Positions 51,490 to 61,266 of a DNA stretch of 64,000 nucleotides are shown here, piece after piece. This stretch comes from Curtobacterium sp. MCBA15_001 (GTDB lineage Bacteria > Actinomycetota > Actinomycetes > Actinomycetales > Microbacteriaceae), in the NCBI RefSeq assembly GCF_001864835.1, contig NZ_MJGI01000025.1:133637-197636 (forward strand). The letters run 5' to 3'. The number at the start of each line of letters is the position of its first letter. The stretch's first letter is position 1. Under the pieces are notes generated by a model. That model was not told where the DNA came from. It did no database searches and was given only the letters and a program-made list of their open reading frames with translations. A program made the position numbers and the translations under genes.

Positions 51490-53556
51490 TCAGAAGCGAC
51501 CCCCGCCGGAGAAGCCGCCCCCGCCGCCACCGCCGCCGCCGCCGCCACCGCCGCCGCCACCGCCCCCGAAGCCGCCGCCCCCGCCGAAGCCGCCGCCGCC
51601 GAACGAGCCGCCCCCGAAGCTGCCGCCGCGGCCGCCGAGCAGACCGCCGAGCACGATGCCGGTCACGAGCCCGCCGAGCTGGGCGCCGCTGCCGGAACCC
51701 CCGCCGCCGGGCCACCCGCCCATGTCGTTGCCGGCTTCGTCCATCGCGGCAGCGGCGTACTGCTCGGCTGCGCGGGCTGCCTGCAGTGCCCGCTGGGGGT
51801 CGGTGGTCGCGAACTCGACGGCGTCGTCCAGGGCTCGTTCGGCCTCGGACAGCCGGGTGCGTGCGGTCGGACCGACTCCGCCCCGACGCATCGAGATGAA
51901 CTCCCGGGCCTGACTGATCCGGGCGCGGGCGTCGCGGAGTGCCGAGTCGAGGGCCCGCTGCGCCCGCTCCTGCTGTTCCTGTGCGCCGCGGGCCGAGGCC
52001 AGGGCGGCGTCGATCTCGGTGTTCGCCTTGGTCAGGGCGTCGACCGCGGCGATCGGGTCCCGCGGGTCGAGTCGTTCGCGCAGGACGGTCTCGGCGGTGA
52101 CCACCGCGGACGCCAGGTCGGGTCCCTGCGTCGGCATGGCCCGGGCGGCGGCGACGTCGCCCTCGATGTCCAGGCGCATCGCGTCGACCCGGGCGGAGGC
52201 TTCACGGAAGGTCGCGTCGGCAGCGATCGCCGACCCCGTGAGCTGCTGGACCTGGGCGAGGGCGTGCTGCGCATCCCGCACCGCGACGACGGCTTCGCCC
52301 TTGTCGCCGGCCGCGACGGCGGCGTCGGCTGCCTGGGAGCGTTCGGTCGCGTACGCCAGGACCTGTCGTGCCTGGTCGACGTTGTCCGACACGGTCGCGA
52401 GGGTCCGCCCGCTGTACGCGCTGCGCACCTGCTCGAGTGCTGCCGCCGCCTGGTCGACCGATGCCGGCGCGGTCCGCACGGTGTCGCGCAGTGCGGTGGC
52501 CGCGTCCTCGACCCCGTCCTCGAGTGACCGGAGCTGGTCGAACGACTCGGTCTGCTGCTCGATCGCCGCGTGGGCACGTTCGCAGATCGCGATGATCTGG
52601 TTCGCCCAGTCGGCGCGCTGCTGGGGGGAGTCGGGCACCTCGTCGTCGAGCTGCTGCTGGAACGTGAAGGCCTTGCGGACGTCCTGCTTGGCCGATGCGA
52701 CGGTGTCCGCGAACGGCTTCGCGGCGTCGTCGCCGAACTGCGCGGAAGCGAACCCGACCTCTTGCTCGGCGGTGCGGAGCTCGTCGTCGATCGTCACCAG
52801 TGCCGCTCCGGCCTGGCGCTCGAGACCGGCGAGCGACTCCTGCTGGGCCCGGGTCGCCTCGGCCGTGCGCCGCTTGTTGCGGGTGCGGATGACGAGCACG
52901 ACCACGACGACCGCGACGACCAGGACGAGCAGCAGGATCCACAACCACGTCAGGTCCGGCGGGTCCTGCGAGGCCGACAGCCCGCTGGCGAACGCCGTGG
53001 CCGCTCCGGCCCAGTTGCCGTCGCGGAGCTTCGGCAGCAGGTCGGACTCGACGGCGCGCTGCACGTCAGAGCTGGTGATCGCGTTCGCGTTCGTCTGCTG
53101 GACGTCGTACGTGCGCGCCTGCGTGGCGATGGAGAGCAGGATGCCGTTCGACTGGATCTGGTTCTGCTGCAGGGTCGCCGCGCCCCACGCGGTGTGGTCC
53201 GTCGGGTCCGTGAACGTGTCCACGTAGACGACGTACACCTGCGTGCCGGTCTCGTCGGCGAGGTCCTGCACCGCGCGTTCGACCGACGACTGCTGCGACG
53301 CGGTGATCGCGTTCGCGTCATCGACGACGTACGCACCGCGCAGGTCGACCGGTGCGGTCGCGCTGGCGGCGGCCGCGGGCGCGAGGGCGAGCCCGACGGC
53401 GAGGAGCGTCGCGGCCACGGTGCCAGCCCAGACGCGGCGACGCGTCCGCGGCACTGCCGTTCGCAGTACCGCTGTACCCCGCTCGGCCGTCCCCCCGCCC
53501 GTGCGGCCCGAGGTGTCCGAGCGCCAGGTGTGCGATCCACGCTGGACCGTTCGCAT
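51490..53556 (-). CDS. TPM-domain membrane protein with Gly-rich tail
   Basis: 688 residues. Signal segment (about 42-70), TPM domain facing outside (GAYVVDDANAITASQQSSVE, YVVYVDTF, GILLSIATQART), one membrane helix near 208-228, a long coiled-coil cytoplasmic region (235-590) and a Gly/Ser/Phe-rich tail with a run of about 17 glycines. Typical partner of PspA-like proteins in membrane maintenance. ATG 53556 has GGAGAACGG before it; the ORF's earlier ATG 53589 has none. Confidence 0.88.
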   Translation of the reverse strand: MRTVQRGSHTWRSDTSGRTGGGTAERGTAVLRTAVPRTRRRVWAGTVAATLLAVGLALAPAAAASATAPVDLRGAYVVDDANAITASQQSSVERAVQDLADETGTQVYVVYVDTFTDPTDHTAWGAATLQQNQIQSNGILLSIATQARTYDVQQTNANAITSSDVQRAVESDLLPKLRDGNWAGAATAFASGLSASQDPPDLTWLWILLLVLVVAVVVVVLVIRTRNKRRTAEATRAQQESLAGLERQAGAALVTIDDELRTAEQEVGFASAQFGDDAAKPFADTVASAKQDVRKAFTFQQQLDDEVPDSPQQRADWANQIIAICERAHAAIEQQTESFDQLRSLEDGVEDAATALRDTVRTAPASVDQAAAALEQVRSAYSGRTLATVSDNVDQARQVLAYATERSQAADAAVAAGDKGEAVVAVRDAQHALAQVQQLTGSAIAADATFREASARVDAMRLDIEGDVAAARAMPTQGPDLASAVVTAETVLRERLDPRDPIAAVDALTKANTEIDAALASARGAQEQQERAQRALDSALRDARARISQAREFISMRRGGVGPTARTRLSEAERALDDAVEFATTDPQRALQAARAAEQYAAAAMDEAGNDMGGWPGGGGSGSGAQLGGLVTGIVLGGLLGGRGGSFGGGSFGGGGFGGGGGFGGGGGGGGGGGGGGGGGGFSGGGRF

Positions 53557-53781
53557 CCGTTCTCCGTCCGTCCGGCAACGCGCCGACATGCCCCTGGTGG
53601 CCCGGGAACACTGCGTCTGGAGCGCCGTCGCCCGCGAGTCTATCCAGGGTGCGCACGCGCATGCCGGATTCCCTCAGGACCTGTGGAGAGAGTGGTCCGG
53701 GGGACGCATCTTGTCCCCCAGCACAGGACGAAGCGCGGTAGCATCCCGAGTGACCGTTTCGACGACGAAAGGGGTCGACAG

Positions 53782-53985
53782 ATGGAACGAACGATGAACA
53801 CGGAGGTCGTCCCGCTCGAGGACGGCTTCCACCGGGTGTCCACACCCGCCAGCGGGGTGATCGGCTTCGTGCGCGAACACGACGGCCGGTACGAGGTCCT
53901 CCGGGGCCGCGTCCGTCAGGCGACCCGGTCCGAGGGGCTCTACTCCACGATGAACGTGGCACTGATCGCCCTCACCCACGCCTAG
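53782..53985 (+). CDS. Small conserved-type protein of unknown function
   Basis: 67 residues, soluble, with GFVREHDGRYEVLRGRV and an end LIALTHA. AAAGG-GG lies eight nt before ATG 53782; a second ATG (53794) is possible. TAGCAT box at 53739-53744 gives a leader of about 30 nt. No family recognised. A strong hairpin follows. Confidence 0.68.
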   Translation: MERTMNTEVVPLEDGFHRVSTPASGVIGFVREHDGRYEVLRGRVRQATRSEGLYSTMNVALIALTHA

Positions 53986-54014
53986 GCGAGCGCACCGACA
54001 CCGAACAACCCGCT

Positions 54015-54045
54015 CGAGACGCCGCCGGACCCCGGCGGCGTCTCG
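54015..54045 (+). terminator. Perfect 12-bp hairpin
   Basis: CGAGACGCCGCC (54015-54026) pairs perfectly with GGCGGCGTCTCG (54034-54045), seven-nt loop, 29 nt after the small gene's stop. Confidence 0.75.
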
Positions 54046-54113
54046 CTGTCCGGACCGAACCGAGTCCCGAGCGCCAAGCGCCACGCCCCGAGCCGCGCCC
54101 GTAGCCTGACCGC

Positions 54114-54710
54114 ATGGCTCCGTCCGACGTCACCGTCCGCATCGCGTCGCGCGGTCCCGACGACGCAGCCGACCGGGAGGCCCTGCTCACCTTCGCCGCG
54201 CACGTCACCGGAGTGGACACAGCGCACGTCGTCGTCGGCCGCCGGTGTCCGCACTGCCGCAGCACCGACCACGGTCGACCGTGGGCCAGCGTCGACGGAC
54301 GCCCGGTCCGGGTCGGCCTCGCCCGTGCTCCCCGAGCGCTCGCCCTGGCCGTCGGCCCCGACCCGCTCGGCATCGACCTCGAACGGGTCAGCCGACTGAC
54401 GGCCGCGCCGCTCGACGACGCCTTCACCCCGGGGGAGCACCGCCGCGCCGCAGGTGACCCGCGCGCACTGACGGCGTGCTGGGCCGCGAAGGAGGCCGTC
54501 CTCAAGCACGACGGCCGCGGGCTGCGCGTCGATCCGGCACGGGTGGACGTCGACCTCGGCACGGGGACCGCACGTCTCGATGGGGACCTGCACCCGGTCG
54601 TGGTCCGCTGGCTCGACGACGACCTGGTGCTCGCCGTCCGCACCCGCGAGACCGTGCAGGTCGACGACCGCCGAGCAGCCGGGGAACGTGGAGCGCAGCC
54701 GAGACGCTAG
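54114..54710 (+). CDS. 4'-Phosphopantetheinyl transferase (Sfp/AcpT type)
   Basis: 198 residues. Mg/CoA motif GIDLERVSR (D88, E90) and WAAKEAVLK (K126, E127) are the defining residues. Also a CPHC pair near 45-48. Loads phosphopantetheine onto carrier domains; the only one seen here is in the Pls/PosA-type synthetase next door, the likely client. Leaderless: TAGCCT ends six nt before the ATG. Convergent with the M1 gene, sharing 4 bp. Confidence 0.92.
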   Translation: MAPSDVTVRIASRGPDDAADREALLTFAAHVTGVDTAHVVVGRRCPHCRSTDHGRPWASVDGRPVRVGLARAPRALALAVGPDPLGIDLERVSRLTAAPLDDAFTPGEHRRAAGDPRALTACWAAKEAVLKHDGRGLRVDPARVDVDLGTGTARLDGDLHPVVVRWLDDDLVLAVRTRETVQVDDRRAAGERGAQPRR

Positions 54711-56050
54711 GGCAGGTCGGACCGCTCGGGCCGCTCGGGCAGGTCGGACCGCTCGGGCAGCGCGGGCACACCGGGCTCGTCGATCCAGGGCGCGAGCACG
54801 GCAGCGACCCGGCCGACGTCGCACCCGGCTGCCTCGGCGAACGCGGCCGCGACGTCGTCCGGCGTGACCGTGCCGTGCCGGTGCCGTTCGGTGATCGTCC
54901 AGAGCCCCGAGAAGAACGCCTCGTCGCCGACCGTCGTCCGCAGGGCGTGCAGTGCGAGGGCGCCGCGCTTGTAGACCCGGTCGTCGAACATGTCGGCGGC
55001 GCCGGGCGAGGCGACGACCAGGTCCTGCGGCTGCCCGAGCAGCCCGACACGGTGCGCCGCCGCCAGGACGTCCGCGGTGTCGCCGCCGCGGTGCTCCGAC
55101 CACAGCCACTCGGCGTAGCAGGCGAAGCCCTCGTGCAGCCAGATGTCCTGCCACCGGCCGAGGGTGACGGAGTTGCCGAACCACTGGTGCGCGAGCTCGT
55201 GCGCGATGAGCCGGTCGGTGCCGTGCTCACCGTCGACGTGGTTCCGGCCGAACACCGCCAACCCGTGGGCCTCGAGCGGGATCTCGAGCTCGTCGTCGGT
55301 CACGACCACGCCGTACTCCGGGAACGGGTACGGCCCGAAGCGGTCGGCGAACAGCGTGAGCATCTCGGGGACCCGGGCGAAGTCGGTCCCGGCGGCTGTC
55401 CTCAGGTCGGCCGGGTGGTGCAGCGTCACCGGGACGGGCGCTCCCCGGAGCGATGCCGTGCGGTACCGCCCGATCTGCACCGTGGCCAGGTAGGTCGCCA
55501 GGGGTTCGGTGGCGGCGAAGGTCCAGCGCGTGCCACGCCCGGCGCGTTCCCGGCCGAGCAGCTGCCCGTTCGCGACGACGTCGTACCCCGTCTCGCAGGT
55601 GATCTCGAACCGGTAGGTGGCCTTGTCGTCGGGTCGGTCGTTGCAGGGGAACCAGGTCGGGGCGCCGGTGGGCTGTGCGGCGACGATGACCCCGTCGGTC
55701 AGTTCCTCCCACCCGATCTGCCCCCAGGGGCTGCGGACCGGGTGCGGCGCTCCGCGGTACCGCACGTGCACCGTGAACACGTCGCCCGCCGCGATCGGGG
55801 TCGCGGGGGTGACGGTGAGCTTGTGGATGCCGGAGGAGACCTTCTTCGCCCGGACGCCGTCGACGTCGACCCGGTCCACCGACATCCCGTGCAGGTCGAG
55901 CACGACCTTGTCGAGCGGGTCGAGCGCCGTCGCGGTGATCGTCGCGGTGCCGTCGAAGCGGTTCGTGGCGACGCGGTAGTCGAACCGGAGCTCGTAGTGG
56001 TCAGCACGCCAGCGGTGGTCCCCGCTGTGCGGCGTGTACGGGTCGGGCAT
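54707..56050 (-). CDS. M1-family zinc aminopeptidase
   Basis: 447 residues, cytosolic, shorter than classical PepN because the C-terminal helical domain is lacking. Zinc motif LIAHELAHQWFGN followed by WLHEGFACYAEW (third ligand Glu); exopeptidase loop EIPLEAHGLAVFG in place of GAMEN. ATG 56050 (MPDPYTPHSG) chosen; GTG 56077 also possible. Downstream of the synthetase in the same operon. The C terminus is encoded by a 27-bp micro-duplication (54711-54756). Confidence 0.9.
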   Translation of the reverse strand: MPDPYTPHSGDHRWRADHYELRFDYRVATNRFDGTATITATALDPLDKVVLDLHGMSVDRVDVDGVRAKKVSSGIHKLTVTPATPIAAGDVFTVHVRYRGAPHPVRSPWGQIGWEELTDGVIVAAQPTGAPTWFPCNDRPDDKATYRFEITCETGYDVVANGQLLGRERAGRGTRWTFAATEPLATYLATVQIGRYRTASLRGAPVPVTLHHPADLRTAAGTDFARVPEMLTLFADRFGPYPFPEYGVVVTDDELEIPLEAHGLAVFGRNHVDGEHGTDRLIAHELAHQWFGNSVTLGRWQDIWLHEGFACYAEWLWSEHRGGDTADVLAAAHRVGLLGQPQDLVVASPGAADMFDDRVYKRGALALHALRTTVGDEAFFSGLWTITERHRHGTVTPDDVAAAFAEAAGCDVGRVAAVLAPWIDEPGVPALPERSDLPERPERSDLP

Positions 56051-56085
56051 CGGCACGGCAGCGGAGGAGGACTTCACGGTGCCGG

Positions 56086-59000
56086 TCAGTCTGCCACGGC
56101 CGCGGAGTCCGGGACCGGGGCGGGGTCGAGGGCTGTCCACGGCGCGCTGTCCCACGGCGAGATCGGGTTGCCCGCCCACGAGGTTCCCGCCGGGACCTGC
56201 TCCCCACGCATGACCAGGGACGCGGGTGCCACGGTCGCACCCCGGCCGATGCCCGCTGCCGGCAGGATCACGCTGTGCGGACCGAGCGTGCCGCCGGCGT
56301 CGACGGTGACGCTGTCGAGCTGCATCACGCGGTCGTGGAACAGGTGGGTCTGCACGACGGTGCCCCGGGCGATCGTCGCGCCGTCCCCGATCGTGACCAG
56401 GTCCGCCTCGGGCAGCCAGTACGTCTCGCACCAGACGCCCCGACCGATCCGGGCACCCAGGCTGCGCAGCCACGCGGCGAGCGCCGGCGTGCCGGTGGCC
56501 TGCTCGGCGAACCACGGCCGGGCCACGGTCTCGACGAACGTGTCCTGCACCTCGTTCCGCCAGACGAAGGACGACCAGAGCGGGTGCTCCCGAGCGGTGA
56601 TCCGGCCCACGAAGGCCCACTTCGCGACGGTCGACACGACGGCGGCGACAGCACCCGCGACGATGAGCACCGGGGCGGTGAGCAGCACGGTCCACCCGAG
56701 GCCGACGGCGGACCACAGCGCGAGCAGTGTCCCGCCGACCAGCAGGGCGATCGCGCCGGAGACCATCGGGGCGACCAGCCGCAGGAGCTCCCAGCTGCCG
56801 CGGGCCACGCGGAGCCGCCGGGGTGGGCGGAAGGTGCGTTCCTCGTCGAAGGTCGTGGCGGCACGGCGGAGACGGACGGGCGGGGAGCCGAGCCAGGACG
56901 ACCCGCGCTTGGCCTTCTTCGGCACGGCGGACAGCACCGCGACCAGGGCCTCGCGGGGGACCGAGCGTCCGGCGCCGGTCATGCCGCTGTTGCCGAGGAA
57001 CGCCCGACGACCGACCTTCGACCGGCCGATCGTCATCCGGCCGCCGCCGAGTTCGTAGGTGGCGACCATCGTGTCGTCGGCCAGGAACGCCCCCGATGCG
57101 ATCTGGGTCAGCGACGGCAACAGCAGCACCGTGGAGATCTCGGTGTTCCGCCCGACCCGCGCCCCGAGCAGGCGGAGCCACAGCGGGGTGACGAGGCTGG
57201 CGTAGAGCGGGAACAGCAGCGTGCGGGCGGCGTCGAGCACCCGTTCGGTGCACCAGGCCTGCCAGCCGATCCGCGAGCGCACCGGGTGTCGTCCCTCGTG
57301 CAGACCGGTGCCGAGCAGTCGGACGACGCCGACCACCAGGCCCGCGTACACGAGTCCGGCGACGACCGTGGCGATCGGCACGAGCGCCAGGGCGTGCGCG
57401 ACCGCGGCGCCGAGCGAGTCCGCGCGTCCGACGAGCGCGGTGGTGACCAGCAGCCCCGCGGCGACGCCGACCACCGGCAGGCCGGCCACGGCGACGGAAC
57501 CGGCCCCGTACGCGACGAGCCAGCGACGTCGGGACGGGGGCCGTTCCTCCCGTCCGTGTCGGGCCGAACCGACCCGTTCCGCGGGCGAGCCCGCCCAGCG
57601 TTCCCCGCCCGGGACCGGGCCGGTGACCGCGGAACCGGCCTCCACCTCGGCACCCGCGCCGACGGACGCGCCGGGCAGGAGCGTCGTCCGGCTGCGGACC
57701 ACCGCGTCGGCGCCGATCCGGACGCTGCCCAGTCGGAACAGGTCACCGTCGACCCAGTGTCCGGCGAGGTCGACCTCGGGTTCGATCGACGCCCGCTTGC
57801 CGATCGTCAGCATCCCGGTGACCGGCGGCAGCGTGTGCAGGTCGACGCCCTGGCCGATCCGCGCGCCGAGTGCGCGGGCGTAGTAGCTGATCCACGGGGC
57901 GCCGGCCGTCGACGGTCCGTCCACGGCCTCGGCGATGCGTTCCGCCAGCCACACCCGGACGTGCACCGACCCGCCGCGGGGGTGGTCGCCCGGTCGGACG
58001 CCGAGCAGCACGAGCCGGACCAGCACCACCGTCACGGCCATCTTGCCCACCGGGGTGACGAACACCAGCAGGGCCAGCACCAGCGCGGGCCACGGCAGCA
58101 CCGGCAGGAACGGCAGCGTCGTGGCGTGCAGGACGCCCGCGACCAGGGTCGTCCACGTCAGCACCCGCAGCCCGCGCAGCACCTGCACGGGCAGCCCGAG
58201 CAGCGTCAGCGCGAGCCCGGTGGTCGGCGGGGTCGGACGGACGTCACGGTGCGCGGCCGCGACCGGCCCGGAGGCGTCGAGGGCGTCCGCGAGGGCACCG
58301 ATGCGCGGGTGGTCGTACACGTCGGCGACGGTCGTCGCCGGGTAGCGCTCACGGATGGCGGAGACCAGCTGCGCCGCGGTCAGCGACCCGCCGCCGTGCG
58401 CGAAGAAGTCGTCGTCCTCGCTGGACACCGGGACGCCGAGGATCGCCCCCCACCGCTCGGCGATCCACGCCACGGTCGGTGGCAGCGCGGCCGTCGTCGC
58501 GTCCGGACCCGTCAGCGGCCAGGGGAGCGCCGCCCGGTCGACCTTGCCCGAGGTGCGCGTCGGCAGCGTGTCGACCACGGCGAGCAGGGGCACCAGCGCC
58601 GCCGGCAGGGCCTCGCGCAGTCGGGTGTTCGCCGCCGCGGTGTCGATCGTCGACCCGGCCACCGGCGCCACGTACCCGACCAGCACCTGGTTCCCCGCCG
58701 GGGTCCGCTGGACGACGGCCGCGCCGCCTGCCACGTCGTCGAGGGCCTGCAGTGCCGCGTCGACCTCGCCGAGCTCGATCCGGCGCCCGCCGAGCTTCAC
58801 CTGGTCGTCCGCCCGACCCTGGAACACCAGGCCCTCGGGCTCGTACCGCACCAGGTCCCCGCTCCGGTAGGCCCGCTCCCACCCGAGCTCCGGGAACGGC
58901 GCGTACTTCTCCGCGTCCTTCGCCGGGTCCAGGTAGCGGCCGAGCCCGACGCCGCCGATCACCAGCTCACCGACCTCGCCCGGAGCCACCCGCACGCCCG

Positions 59001-60018
59001 CTGCGTCCACGACCGCCAGGTCCCACCCGTCGAGCGGCAGCCCGATCCGGATCGGCGCCGACCCGTCCATCAGCGCCCCGCACGCGACCACCGTCGCCTC
59101 GGTCGGCCCGTACGTGTTCCACAGCTCACGGTCGCGCGACGCGATCCGGGCCGCCAGCTCGGGCGGGCAGGCCTCACCGCCGAAGATGACCAGGCGCACC
59201 TGCTCGAGGGCGTCGTCCGGCCACAGTGCGGCGAGCGTGGGGACCGTCGACACCACGGTGATCCCGTGCACGATCAACCACGGGCCGAGGTCCACCCCGG
59301 TCCGCACGAGTGACCGCGGCGCCGGCACCAGGCACGCACCGTGGCCCCACGCCAGCCACATCTCCTCGCAGGACGCGTCGAACGCCACGCTCAACCCCGC
59401 GAGCACCCGGTCCCCCGGCCCGATCGGTGCCCGCTGCAGGAACATCCGGGCCTCGGCGTCGACGAACGCGGCCGCGGACCGGTGCGTCACCGCGACGCCC
59501 TTCGGCACGCCGGTGGACCCCGACGTGAAGATGATCCACGCGTCGTCCTCGGTCGTCGGTGCGGCGGCGCGGGCCTCGGCGTCCACCACGGGGGACTCCG
59601 GCGCGTCCGGCTCCCCGGAGGTCCGCAGCACCCCGCCGGCACCGATCACACCCACCACCCGGGCCTCGCCGAACACCAGGGTCGCGCGCTCCTCGGGGTC
59701 GTCGGCGTCGACCGGCACGTACGCCGCCCCGGCAGCCAAGACCGCCAGCACCGACACGTACAGGTCGCGTCCGCCCGAGGGGATGCGGATCCCGACCCGG
59801 TCGCCGCGTCGCACACCCCGCCGCGCCAGGTCGTGGGCCCGCTCGTCGACCAGCCGCACCAGCGACCGGTAGTCCAGCGCCCCTGCCGGGTCCTCGATCG
59901 CGAACGCCTCGGGGTGCGCCTCGGCCGTCGCGTGGAGCACGTCGAGCAGCGTGCGGGCGTCGGGAGCGGACCCGCCCCGTGCGAGCTCGGTCTGCGGGTT
60001 CCCGGTGGCGACGGTCAT
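56086..60018 (-). CDS. Pls/PosA-type membrane non-ribosomal peptide synthetase (A-PCP-TM-hexapeptide domains)
   Basis: 1310 residues. Adenylation domain 1-500 (FTSGSTGVPKGVA near 160, YGPTEAT near 300, YRSGDLVRYEPEG near 378, RTSGKVDR near 490), carrier domain with pantetheine Ser near 542 in FFAHGGGSLTAAQL, then three hydrophobic blocks (about 600-675, 828-905, 1080-1140) alternating with three left-handed beta-helix (hexapeptide) blocks. This is the layout of epsilon-poly-lysine-synthetase relatives. No condensation domain. Product unknown. AAGAGGA before the ATG. Confidence 0.9.
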   Translation of the reverse strand: MTVATGNPQTELARGGSAPDARTLLDVLHATAEAHPEAFAIEDPAGALDYRSLVRLVDERAHDLARRGVRRGDRVGIRIPSGGRDLYVSVLAVLAAGAAYVPVDADDPEERATLVFGEARVVGVIGAGGVLRTSGEPDAPESPVVDAEARAAAPTTEDDAWIIFTSGSTGVPKGVAVTHRSAAAFVDAEARMFLQRAPIGPGDRVLAGLSVAFDASCEEMWLAWGHGACLVPAPRSLVRTGVDLGPWLIVHGITVVSTVPTLAALWPDDALEQVRLVIFGGEACPPELAARIASRDRELWNTYGPTEATVVACGALMDGSAPIRIGLPLDGWDLAVVDAAGVRVAPGEVGELVIGGVGLGRYLDPAKDAEKYAPFPELGWERAYRSGDLVRYEPEGLVFQGRADDQVKLGGRRIELGEVDAALQALDDVAGGAAVVQRTPAGNQVLVGYVAPVAGSTIDTAAANTRLREALPAALVPLLAVVDTLPTRTSGKVDRAALPWPLTGPDATTAALPPTVAWIAERWGAILGVPVSSEDDDFFAHGGGSLTAAQLVSAIRERYPATTVADVYDHPRIGALADALDASGPVAAAHRDVRPTPPTTGLALTLLGLPVQVLRGLRVLTWTTLVAGVLHATTLPFLPVLPWPALVLALLVFVTPVGKMAVTVVLVRLVLLGVRPGDHPRGGSVHVRVWLAERIAEAVDGPSTAGAPWISYYARALGARIGQGVDLHTLPPVTGMLTIGKRASIEPEVDLAGHWVDGDLFRLGSVRIGADAVVRSRTTLLPGASVGAGAEVEAGSAVTGPVPGGERWAGSPAERVGSARHGREERPPSRRRWLVAYGAGSVAVAGLPVVGVAAGLLVTTALVGRADSLGAAVAHALALVPIATVVAGLVYAGLVVGVVRLLGTGLHEGRHPVRSRIGWQAWCTERVLDAARTLLFPLYASLVTPLWLRLLGARVGRNTEISTVLLLPSLTQIASGAFLADDTMVATYELGGGRMTIGRSKVGRRAFLGNSGMTGAGRSVPREALVAVLSAVPKKAKRGSSWLGSPPVRLRRAATTFDEERTFRPPRRLRVARGSWELLRLVAPMVSGAIALLVGGTLLALWSAVGLGWTVLLTAPVLIVAGAVAAVVSTVAKWAFVGRITAREHPLWSSFVWRNEVQDTFVETVARPWFAEQATGTPALAAWLRSLGARIGRGVWCETYWLPEADLVTIGDGATIARGTVVQTHLFHDRVMQLDSVTVDAGGTLGPHSVILPAAGIGRGATVAPASLVMRGEQVPAGTSWAGNPISPWDSAPWTALDPAPVPDSAAVAD

Positions 60019-60062
60019 CGAGTCCTCTTCCCGGTCGTGTGCAGGTCGACCGGCCCGTGATC

Positions 60063-61106
60063 CTAGGGGGCCGAGGTGTCCTGTTCGGAAACGTCCAGTG
60101 CAGCCCGGGCCGCGTCGAGCGCCGTGGCCACCCCGATCGCGTCCTCGAGCGAGTGCACCGGCGAGTCCGTCCGACCGTCCGCGACGTACCGTGCCAGCGC
60201 CGTCGCCTGCCACACGAGTCCCTGTCGGCCACGCAGCCCGCTCCGCTCCGACCACCGGTCCGCGTCTCCGCCGCGGTGCACGGCGAACGACGCCGGGAAC
60301 ACGAAGTGGTCGGTGTACCGCACCGTCGCGCTCGTGCCCGCGATCGTCGCCAGCCCGGGCGTCCACGCGGTGATCGACGTGCTCACCACCGCCTGGGCGC
60401 CGCCGGCCGCCCGCGACACGGTGACGGACTGGAGGTCCACCCCACGGTCCGAGACCGCTCCCGTCGTCCGGCTGGTCACCGCTGCGCCGGTGGCGAAGCG
60501 CGCGAACCAGTGCCCGTAGACACCGGCATCGAGCAGCGCGCCGCCGCCCGCCGTCGGGTCGAACATGCGGTCGTCCGGGTCCGACGCGTCGTGCGGCCAG
60601 CCGACGTCGACGGTCGCGAGCTGCACGTCGCCCAGCATCCCGTCCGCCAGCAGCCGAGCGATCACGGTGGTCCCCGGCAGGTACCGGGTCCACATCGCCT
60701 CCATCGCCAGCACCCCGGCCTCGCGCGCCGCGGTGGCGAGCGTCCGCGTGTCGGCCGCGGACGTCGTCATCGGCTTCTCGACGAGCACGTGCTTGCCCGC
60801 TGCGATCGCGAGCAGAGCATGGGCGAGGTGCTGCGGGTGCGGGGACGCGACGTAGACCACGTCGACGTCGGGGTCGGCGACGAGGGCCTCGTACGAGGCG
60901 TGGGCGGTCGGGACCCCGTGGCGGGCGGCGAAGGCGGCGGCACGCTCGGGCGACCGGGAGCCGACCGCGACGACGCGCTGGTCCGAGTTCGCGTGCAGGG
61001 TGCTCGTGAAGTCGTTCGCGATCACCCCGGGCCCGATGACCCCCCACCGCAGCACGGGTCCACCCCGCAGCGGCTCCACAGCGGGCACAGGGAACACCAA
61101 TGACAT
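60063..61106 (-). CDS. Gfo/Idh/MocA-family oxidoreductase
   Basis: 347 residues. Rossmann motif LRWGVIGPGVIANDF, catalytic-type VLVEKPMTTS (Glu-Lys-Pro), MEAMWTRYLP and LLDAGVYGHWFA. NAD(P)-dependent oxidation of a sugar or inositol-like substrate, or trans-dihydrodiol. Leaderless: TAGCGT (61119-61114) ends seven nt before the ATG. First gene of the operon with the synthetase (44-bp gap) and M1 peptidase. Confidence 0.92.
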   Translation of the reverse strand: MSLVFPVPAVEPLRGGPVLRWGVIGPGVIANDFTSTLHANSDQRVVAVGSRSPERAAAFAARHGVPTAHASYEALVADPDVDVVYVASPHPQHLAHALLAIAAGKHVLVEKPMTTSAADTRTLATAAREAGVLAMEAMWTRYLPGTTVIARLLADGMLGDVQLATVDVGWPHDASDPDDRMFDPTAGGGALLDAGVYGHWFARFATGAAVTSRTTGAVSDRGVDLQSVTVSRAAGGAQAVVSTSITAWTPGLATIAGTSATVRYTDHFVFPASFAVHRGGDADRWSERSGLRGRQGLVWQATALARYVADGRTDSPVHSLEDAIGVATALDAARAALDVSEQDTSAP

Positions 61107-61266
61107 GCCCAGAACGCTACGCGCACCTGGTCCACCGGAGGCAACGCCGGGGGATCAGTCGCGGCCTGCCGGAGGCAACCACGGGGGATCAGTCGCGGCC
61201 TGCCGCGACATCGATCGCCGCCGATCGAGCGCAGCGAGAACGACGGCCTGATCGGAGATGTCTCTG

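Noticed and set aside
51500..51620. Gly-rich tract as a separate microsatellite or frameshift
   Set aside because: It is in frame and a normal tail for TPM-domain proteins.
47400..51899. 1499-codon plus-strand open frame
   Set aside because: It runs opposite five well-supported minus-strand genes; its Arg/Pro/Gly-rich product is an artefact of high GC third-position bias.
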